Assembly (NCBI RefSeq): GCF_963678635.1 | Contig: NW_026971023.1 | Coordinates: forward strand, 1 to 64,000 | Direction of reading: 5' to 3' | DNA: 64,000 nt | DNA from: Symsagittifera roscoffensis | Taxonomy: Eukaryota; Xenacoelomorpha; Acoela; Convolutidae | Part shown: in pieces, positions 56,531-64,000 of the stretch | Layout: each line of letters starts with the position of its first letter | How positions within the stretch are numbered: the stretch's first letter is position 1 | The notes under the pieces: model-generated | What the model was told of the DNA's origin: nothing | What the model saw: the letters and a program-made list of their open reading frames with translations, nothing else | The model's database searches: none | Program-made: the position numbers and the translations under genes

Positions 56531-59500
56531 TCAACACAATGAGAATGCTTGTAGTCTTGCTCTACGACACGAAATCAACACATCAATGTACACTTTTGAA
56601 ATCTTGACACGATCACTCAACCCGATCTGGACACACGAGACCCACTTCTGAAGTACGAATAACTGTATTCCTTCTTTCTCTACGAAGACAACTACTCCGC
56701 AACACGAGCAAGTGTTTCTGTCTCTTCCTTCACGAAATTCTGTTTCAAATGATTCTAAATCATAAATCAAAAAACTTCTCCACCCATCCTTCACAATTAC
56801 AAACATTACACTTAAAAACTTTATAAAACCCCGGATGGTTGGAACCAGTTCAAAACAAGTATTTATTTTCTCCGATTTTAGTTTTGATAAAATATCTCTG
56901 TGAAAAACTTAGAGCTTACTAATCATGGTCCATTTTTCACAAGTACAAATTTTGTTTTTAGGCTGAAACTTTTTATAGTTTCAGCCTGAACAGAATAATT
57001 TTAAATTAGCAAACAGTTGCTCTTCTCCAGAACAGTTCCTGATATCTAATCTCGCAAATACCAGAATACAATAGATATATTGAGACTAGGAGATGTACGA
57101 CTAAGATTAAGATCGATTTTAGACTAAGAATTTACACGAATTTATCCGGCCGATCAGACAATCGGACGGTGTACCTTATCAGACAATCGGACGGTGTACC
57201 TTATCTGAAATCACTCTATGAGTTAAGCTCACAGTATTTATTTAAAATTGAAAGTTTTCAAAGCCTAATAGTTTTATGAAAAATGTTTCAGGAAAAAGTA
57301 AGGTAGAGATTTAAGTAAGTAATCACTAGGCATCAGAAAAAAAAATCAATCTAGCTCAAATATGCAGCCACTTATGCTTTAAGAGTCAGAACAAACAAAA
57401 AAACATTGCATCACGTGGTTAGCTGGAAGTTATACTAAATTTTTATGGCGCATAAAACCGGAAGTATTCTCGAATGAACACTACTAGTCAAAATGAAAAC
57501 CCGCAGCAAAGTTATACCCGGGTTGGCGTCCATAAACCGAAAATGCTTATCTTACAATTCCATACGAAGAAAATGCTGATCATACAATTCCATACATCAA
57601 AAATGGAAAAATGCTTCTCATACCTTTTTTTACACAATTTCAAAAAATCATTAGAAATAGATTCGAACTAGTTTCTGCGGCTATTAAAACCTAAAAAAAC
57701 AGTCTGGTGAAGAAAAAAAAACTTTTTTATTTTGGAAAAAATGGTTATCATACAATTTCCATATAAGAAAATTGTATGACTAGCATACGTTTGATGGTGG
57801 CAACAAAAAATTCCAAGTAACCTTGAAATTGCTCCAAAATTGTTTTGTTCTTCTTTTCAACTGCAAATAAAATTTTGTACTCAATACTCAAACATTTGTT
57901 TTCCAAAAAAATGTTGCATGCAAACTTCAACTTTTGTCTGCATAAGGTAGCCTTGATACATAAGAAATGAATTTTTTTCAGTTTCTCTGGATAGCTTTCT
58001 TCAAACAAGCTAAGAATTACCTTCTATTTCTTTTGTATGGCATTTTACATATGCTTTGATGAATGTCTGATAATTTGAAAATTCTAAAACTTAAAAGTTT
58101 GATGCTGTCAGTATATAGTTTGTGAAGAGAAATCTTTCAAAATTCACGTCGTTTCCAATGCAATGTAAGTGCCGGACGATCAACCCTTTTGTGACTCTAG
58201 TTTTGAGTAAACCATAGCATAAGTCTCTTGTCTTCTGTCACGAACATATCCCAAAAATTTTAAGATTCAAAATCAAAGGAAAAACAATTTTTTGGTTTAT
58301 GAAAAAAATGCTTGTCCTGCATTTTCAATATTTGAAAAAAGGCTTATCTTAGAGTTTTCTTAACAATTATTGTATCTTTGGAATTGAAGGACAGTGTATG
58401 ACAAGCGTTTTTTCATTTATGAGAATTGTATGATAAGCATTTTCGGTCAACCTGGGTAGTTTGAAAACTGGAAATTTACTCAACGAGATGATAAACTAAA
58501 TCAATCTGATAGAAAACAGATCCGATAGTGATCTGTTTCAATTAGTCGTAAAATATCAACACAAAGACCGACGAAACACAAGTAATTTATGTTATTTAAA
58601 ACCCACTGAACTTTATTGATTCCAGAGCGTAATCTAACAAAAGTTTAGCAGTTGAGTTTGAATTCAATCTTGAAATCAAAACAAAATTTGAACCGGCAAG
58701 CTTTAAAGTTGCCAAAAAAATGCAAATCCAGTAAACGCGACCTAATAAGCGTCTTCACTAATTTCCTTGAAGCTTAATAGTTAGGCTATCAAAAATAAAG
58801 CTTCTCGCGTATTCTGATGAAATTGGAAGAAACCAAAAAAATTGAAATTTTGTTAATTACAAAAGTCAGGCAAAAAATTGATTTTAGTTTCCAATTTTGA
58901 GCAAATTTGAAAACAGAACAACATTTAAACCGCTAAGATTCAAATTTGTCCCAAAAATCCGAATCCATTCAAAGCGACCTATAAATGCGTCTTCAAAAAT
59001 TTCCTTGAAAGTTAAAAGTTAGCCTACCAAAAAAGAAGTTTCTCGTTCCGCCTCATGACATTGGAAGAGTCTTAAGGCAGAATATTTCAATTAATTACGA
59101 AAGTAGGATAAATATAAATGAATTTGAACGCCAGTTGAGCCAATTTGAACACAAAACAAATAATAAACGGCTGAAACTCTAATTCGTACTCACTAACTTC
59201 CTTGAAACTTCTCGGGTTGACCAAAACCTCCTTCTAAACAATTTCATACAATTCCGTACAGAAAATTGTATAAAATCTGTATGACAAGCTTTTTTTTACC
59301 ATAAATCAAAAAATTTTTTTTTTTTCTAAATTTAATTTCTGAAAAAGTTTGAGTTGTGTTCGTAACCCAACCTGAGTACCAAAGATCTTGATTTACTTGA
59401 AAAAATTGCAAAGATAATGTTCTGGTTTGTCTAAGAGCTGTGGTACACAAAATATTTAACATAAAAACAAACTTTTAAACTTTGGCCGAAATTTTCATTG

Positions 59501-60621
59501 ATCTTTATTTTTAAATTTGAATTTCTGAAATATCAGACGACATTTTGGCGTTTGCGAAATGGAAAACAATCTGATTTAGTTGAGCCAGGATTCGGTTATG
59601 CCCACAAACAATTAAGTTTTTCATGCAAAAATTTTAAAATTACTTAAAATTTTTGTCGTCGGCATGAAAAAATGCTAGCTATAGAATTTTCATATATGCA
59701 TATTGTATGGTTATCCTTTTTTCTGAGCAGAAAAAATCTTTCATCAGTACTTTGCACCGAATTTTACGCCATAACAAGAAAAAAAATTTGAAACTTCATT
59801 GACACCATTTTAGCAAATTGCATGAAATTTGAATGACTAATTTTTTCCGAGGCAGTTTATGGAAATGTATGATTAGCCTTTTCAACCTATAGAGTCAACC
59901 CGTGTTAATGATTACGCTACCAAAAAAAACTTCTCGCGCAACCTGATAAAAATGGAAGAGTCCGAAAAAAAGTGAAAACTTTTGTTAATTAAGAAGTCAG
60001 AAAAAATTGGTTTTATTTGCCATTTTGAGCATATTTAAAAACAAAACAAAATTGAAACAGCTAAAACTCAAACTTGCCCTAAAAGTGCAAGAAATTCAAC
60101 ACGGCCTGTAAATGCGTCTTCACTATTTTCCTTGAAACTTAATCGTTAGACTATCAAAAACGAAGCTTCTCGAGCATCCTTATGAAATTGGAAGAAACAT
60201 AAAATTGAAGATTTCTATTTATTGCAAAACTCAGATAAAAACTTGACTTTGTGCAAATGTGAAAGAAAAATTAAGCTACTAAACTCAAACTTGCCTCAAA
60301 GATTCAAAAAATCAACGCGACCTATAAATGCATCTTCAATCATAACCTTGGCACTAACTGGTTAGACTATTTAAGTTACATATTGATATATTTTGCATAA
60401 AGTAAAATAAAACAAGTAGCGTGCCTCAGTTTAAGTTGGATCAATTTTACGGATGGATCAAAATTCCGCTTACGCGTTTTTTAGCGCAAAATCTATGGCG
60501 CATTTATCACCTTAAATTGACCAAATTGACATGTTTTAAAGCCCGCTTTACGAAAAAAAATTGCTGGCTAAATACCTTATTAACTTTAGCTCAACACAAC
60601 GATCTTTTGAATGAGATATAA
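56531..60621. repeat. 4.1-kb tandem unit B
   Basis: This is the second, more diverged copy of unit A. It ends in a plus-strand stretch at 60,421-60,621 that reads as an open frame of 66 codons (with FYGWIKIP and RFLAQNLWRIYH). The homologous stretch of unit A at 56,338 is not open throughout, so coding is doubtful. The DNA phrase TTACGCGTTTTTTAGCGC there looks like a transposon-type palindrome. Confidence 0.7.
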
Positions 60622-60815
60622 AATTCAGTCAAAAATTGGTTGTTGAAAAGTCGAAGTTTGCTAGTTAAAAAGTCGAGCACAATTTTTCCAACGCTTTCTT
60701 CGAAATTATCGTAACAATATTTGTAGCGGGTATGCATTTAATTTGTAACCCCTAGATGCCTATAATTTGCAAAATAATTCGAAAAAAAACTGGCGATAAA
60801 GCACATAAGTATCTA
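60622..60815. other. downstream region of the TRPM gene
   Basis: This short stretch lies between the repeat unit and the stop codon at 60,816. It should hold the 3' UTR of the minus-strand channel gene. I see no clear AATAAA signal on the minus strand. Confidence 0.35.
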
Positions 60816-62433
60816 CTAGCCCTTGAGTTCTTGCAGCTCGGCTGACAGGTCTTCATTGCTTGTTCCCTCTTCTTCATCAAGACTGGAGAGATATTCATTG
60901 GCTCTAAAAAAAGAAGTGTTGTGGGATTTAGGTTACAAATTCTCTCTTTATTGACATGCATTTCCAGCTTCTAAAAACAGCAGATAGAGACATCTTCATA
61001 GCCTTTTCTCTAATCTTAGTAACATGCCTGCCAACAAATAATGATAACACTCTGAGATTAAGTCTATAACATTCATGTGTGGGTGATGGAGCGAGGGAAC
61101 GTTTTGAAATTTTGAGTTCTCAGAAAAGAAGTTAGGTTAGCGCATCTTTATACCGAATCATCTCCCATTTATCAATAGGATCAATCAGCTGGTCAGTCTG
61201 CTGGTTCTTTGGTGTTGTTGATTTGTTATCAGAACATTTTATCTTCCTGACAGCACTAATTACCATCCACACGTGCTCAATGAATGAAAAAGGAGGCGGT
61301 AGACGAGGTCTGAAATAGACAAAAAATATCATCATCATCGATCATTTGAATGTGTCGGAATTTACAAACGTAGTTTTAGTTGAAACGAACAATGGTTTCT
61401 GTTTAAAATAGAATTTGCACAGACAGCCTTAGGTCATGAAGCATGAAGGAAAACGTAATATTTGCACATATAGTCTCCGAAATTAAGTCAATAGTGCTCT
61501 TTTTAATTAATTGTGTCTATTTCCAATTATTAATTATTATTTTACAATATTTAATTGGTTGTGTAAAATTGTATGATTTTTAAGATATTCGTTTGGTTCA
61601 CGGTAAACTTGTCGCTCTCGTCCCATGTGACACCAAAAAAAGCAAAAAAAAAAACCAATTCACTAGAAAAATTGTATTCAGAACTAAACTACTGATATTG
61701 ATAACCAAACTACAGAGAAATAAAAAAAATATATTTTCTCAAAAAATCCCGTTTTGACTTTTTAAAAAAACCCTATAACCCGTTAATTAAAAAACGTCAA
61801 TCATACTCGATTTTATATCAATAGTTTAGGGATTCAAGAAACTTTTAATAAAAAAATCTTAGTTAATAAAAACTTTGTAAAAAATGTCAACAGAAAAATT
61901 TATGATCCTTGAAACTCCGTTGTTGGCTTATTATCAGCTGAACTGCGGTAAAAAATTTGAACTTCATCAAAAAACTTCAATATCAATACTTCTTTTCTCT
62001 ATTACAAATTTTCGCAAAAAATATTGATGTACTCAGGAGATCTACACTGACCGTCTTTTGTACTCCTGCGTGACGACAAATGACTGGTACTTCAGGTACA
62101 ATTTGGATTTCTGATCGACAGTCGTGTAGCGATTGTTGAAGATAGCAATTAGCAGATTCAGCAGCAGAACATTCGTTAACAGCATAAAAATTGCTTTCAA
62201 ACTAAGGGCGTAGATAGTTTTTCGGGTCTGGGGACAAATGTTATAGGGCCACTCTGCATCTGCACCATTGATGCAGTTGTCGAAGTGAGTTGCGCCTATG
62301 TCTTCGAAGTTGGGATCCCCCAGCATTTCGAATAATGGTCGAAAGAAAATGCCCCACGGTAGGCTGAACTCAGGGGTCCAAGTATCGGGGTAGACTAGGG
62401 CCTGTACGGCAACTCCATAGGCGACAATGTAAA
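60816..62433 (-). CDS. TRPM-type cation channel, last three exons
   Basis: Exons are inferred at 62,052-62,433, 61,154-61,309 and 60,816-60,903, with stop TAG at 60,816-60,818. Acceptors are TTTTTCAG, CTATTTCAG and TTTTTTTAG, and the phases agree across both introns. The first exon encodes the end of S5 (YIVAYGVAVQAL), the pore loop (LPWGIFFRPLFEMLGDPNF) and S6 (LLTNVLLLNLLIAIFNNRY), then the K-x-Q-S-F/Q..EYKRR helix typical of TRPM. The second has RPRLPPPFSFIEHVW, the usual TRPM proline block after S6. The last encodes an acidic end, SSLDEEEG. The tail after S6 is short for the family. In C. elegans the relatives are gon-2, gtl-1, gtl-2 and ced-11; I cannot say which. Donors GTCAGT and GTATAA are not the commonest. 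Upstream exons are not seen in the window. Confidence 0.85.
61310..62051 (-). other. 742-bp intron of the TRPM gene
   Basis: An AT-rich intron ending CTATTTCAG on the minus strand. Nothing else is recognised in it. Confidence 0.6.
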
Positions 62434-62723
62434 CTGAAAAAAAAATATTGTTTTTGACTCAAAAAGTAAATAGCCCGGGTCGAGATCCCGCTCAAAAACC
62501 GCTCAAGATTTGAGCGGTTTGAGCGGTTTTCCAGCAAGATTTGAGCGGTTTGAGCGGTTTGGGCGGTTTGGGCGGTTTTTTTTGGAAAAACCGCTCAAAC
62601 CGCTCAAATCTTGCTTAAAAAACCGCTCAAAAACCGCTCATTTCTTGCGGTGATTTTTGAACGGTTTTTCAAGCAAGATTTGAGCGGTTTTTGAGCGGTC
62701 TTCCCGGGTCGAGCCCCAACTTA

Positions 62724-62948
62724 CCCCCCCCCCCCCCCCTTCCGCCCAAAAAAAACGCCCAAGACTGTTTGTTGCCCGTCTGTGTCATTTTTGCAGGTAG
62801 AGACCTTGGGGGATCTGGCAGTGAAATATGTGGAAGAGACGGCATCAAATGAAGTATTATGAACAAATACTAACTTGATATGTCGACAGAGGAGTTGTCT
62901 GACTATTTTTGGGGACATCAACTCTAGTAAGAGGTGGGGGGGGGGGGG
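62724..62948. repeat. C-run and G-run facing each other
   Basis: Sixteen C at 62,724-62,739 and thirteen G at 62,936-62,948 lie about 196 bp apart between the two GAGCGGTTT arrays. Such runs can form quadruplexes and are known weak points in nematode genomes that lack FANCJ/DOG-1 helicase. Confidence 0.75.
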
Positions 62949-63091
62949 TTGGTGTGCGATCTTATAATTGATTATTTTTGTTATTTTGTAGAGACTGACA
63001 ATAAAAATCCTGACAGTATATTTGTTGTGCATGTCTAAAACATTGAACATATTCAGTAGAACAAATACAGCGAATATTAAGTTTCCAGAAA

Positions 63092-63164
63092 GTCCGCATA
63101 GACTAACGGATAAGGGTTCTGACTTCGAATCAGAAGATTGCGGGTTCGAATCCCTCTGTGGTCG
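63092..63164 (+). tRNA. tRNA-Arg (anticodon TCG)-like sequence, probably a pseudogene
   Basis: This 73-nt cloverleaf has a five-pair anticodon stem TCTGA/TCAGA around CTTCGAA, which gives anticodon TCG at 63,125-63,127. GGTTCGAAT of the T loop is present, and the D loop has AACGGATAAG. The acceptor stem GTCCGCA/TGTGGTC has one mismatch at the second pair. The T stem has one mismatch, and the D stem pairs poorly. These suggest a decaying copy, though a working gene cannot be excluded. It sits between the arrays of the GAGCGGTTT element. Confidence 0.6.
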
Positions 63165-63392
63165 ACTTTTTATGATTAAATCTTGCGCCGTTTTTGAGCG
63201 GTTTTTTTAGATAAACCGCTCAAAACCGTTCAAATCTTGCGCGGTTTTTGAGCGGTTTTTTTAGATAAACCGTTCAAAAACCGCTCAAACCGCTCATTTC
63301 GAAGCAAGATTTTGAGCGTAATTGTCTAAAAAAACCGCTCAAACCGCTCAAATCTTGCTTCAAATTAGGTGAAAAATCTCGACTCGGGAGCG

Positions 63393-64000
63393 TCAGAAAC
63401 TCATATCTAAAGCAGCTTTAAGCGAAACAATAATAATTTGTATCATGCCAAGTGTGACTTTGATAGCTTAAACAGAATGCAAAAGTTTTCTGAAAAGTAT
63501 CATATTATGAAAACGGCTAGGAAGTTTTAGCTTATTGATGAATACAAATAACTTACAAGGAATATTTTTTTCTCGTGCTACAAAACTTCAAGAAAAAAAT
63601 GGGAGAATGTTTTTTGTAAACATTTTAAAGTTTAATAATAAAAAATTGTGGAAATTCAGTGATTTTTAGCAGTGAGGTTAGATTTTTTGATCAATTTCGT
63701 AAAAATGTCTATCTACGTACCTATGATATATTTCAATAAGCATGAGATCAAAAGTTTTATAAAACCATTTCTTGTAAATTATAGATTTTTTATAAATCTA
63801 GACTTTTATTATTCGCAGCTTCTCACAACGGCCAAAAAATTATCCTGTTTCTCCAACATTCTTCTATGTTACCTTTCTATATTAGTAATTGAAAGTTTTT
63901 GTCATTAAAGGTCTTCAAAGTTAATTAGTAATTTTTCCCTCTGCAGTCGTACTTGGTCTAGAAAGTGTTATGGGCTAAATTAAACAGTTAGTAAAACAAA
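63393..64000. other. AT-rich end of window, no gene recognised
   Basis: No TRPM exon or other gene could be recognised. A plus-strand frame at 63,672-63,908 lacks any family signature and is probably chance. Confidence 0.4.

Larger units (their letters stand above)
62474..63392. repeat. composite GAGCGGTTT repeat element
   Basis: Two arrays (62,474-62,713 and about 63,188-63,392) are built from GAGCGGTTT and its inverse AAACCGCTC, often as CAAGATTTGAGCGG. I count about 19 exact GAGCGG/CCGCTC cores. CCCGGGTCGAG occurs at 62,474 and 62,703, and an inverse CTCGACTCGGG near 63,378 closes the second array. Both strands can fold extensively. It lies upstream of the last visible TRPM exon, probably in an intron. 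It resembles a nonautonomous DNA transposon with internal subrepeats; no transposase is present. Confidence 0.6.

Noticed and set aside
62669-63050. Minus-strand ORFs as an upstream TRPM exon
   Set aside because: The products are driven by the C-run and G-run and show no TRPM residues. No frame leads into the acceptor at 62,434.

Overview
The window looks like nematode nuclear DNA, most likely Caenorhabditis or a close rhabditid. It is AT-rich, its introns are short and end in TTTCAG or TTTTAG, and it carries a TRPM-type channel gene and long runs of G. Most of it is a burial ground of Polinton (Maverick) elements, which are virus-like DNA transposons. I cannot name the species.

Layout. (1) 1-11,910: tandem units of about 4.4 kb. 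They combine modules resembling a Polinton terminal inverted repeat with a decayed piece of Polinton major capsid protein on the minus strand. (2) 12,545-28,310: many decayed copies of an accessory cassette, here called genes B, C and D plus an ORF E. The copies alternate in orientation and form three large palindromes and a threefold 975-bp tandem repeat. A fragment of the polB zinc-finger region lies at 12.5-12.74 kb. (3) 28,799-46,547: one nearly complete Polinton of about 17.7 kb with matching terminal inverted repeats. The protein-primed DNA polymerase B is on the minus strand. Accessory genes A, B, C and D come next. The plus-strand morphogenesis block then holds a PC4-like protein, a nuclease-like protein, a small membrane protein, a packaging ATPase, the integrase, a minor capsid (penton) protein, a small basic protein, the major capsid protein, a membrane protein and an adenovirus-type cysteine protease. 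Several of its genes, including polB and the major capsid gene, are broken, so it is treated as a young fossil. (4) 46,548-50,208: a G-poor, decayed, unidentified coding-like stretch. (5) 50,209-60,620: a second, non-Polinton tandem repeat system with units of 1.8 and 4.1 kb, carrying short dispersed motifs and a conserved hairpin. (6) 60,816-62,433: the last three exons of a TRPM channel gene on the minus strand, the only clear host gene. Upstream of it lies a GAGCGGTTT-rich composite repeat with a tRNA-Arg-like sequence inside.

How the parts fit. In the young Polinton, polB and the accessory genes are arranged around divergent control regions. These regions carry recognisable animal transcription-factor motifs: a 60-bp-period array of CRE palindromes, three perfect CArG boxes with an AP-1 site, and a ladder of CCAAT boxes. 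The same B, C and D genes and parts of the same control regions recur in the fossils to the left. The left tip of the young element sits directly against the 3' end of one fossil B copy. Next to that tip is a rearranged duplicate, in which two G-runs flank a filler made of two short pieces copied from the element's own polB.

The most promising leads are the palindromic amplification of an unknown B-C-D accessory cassette, the host-type enhancer motifs in the Polinton control regions, and the G-tract-bounded templated insertion. All statements rest on reading the sequence and on memory of the families; no search or alignment program was run.
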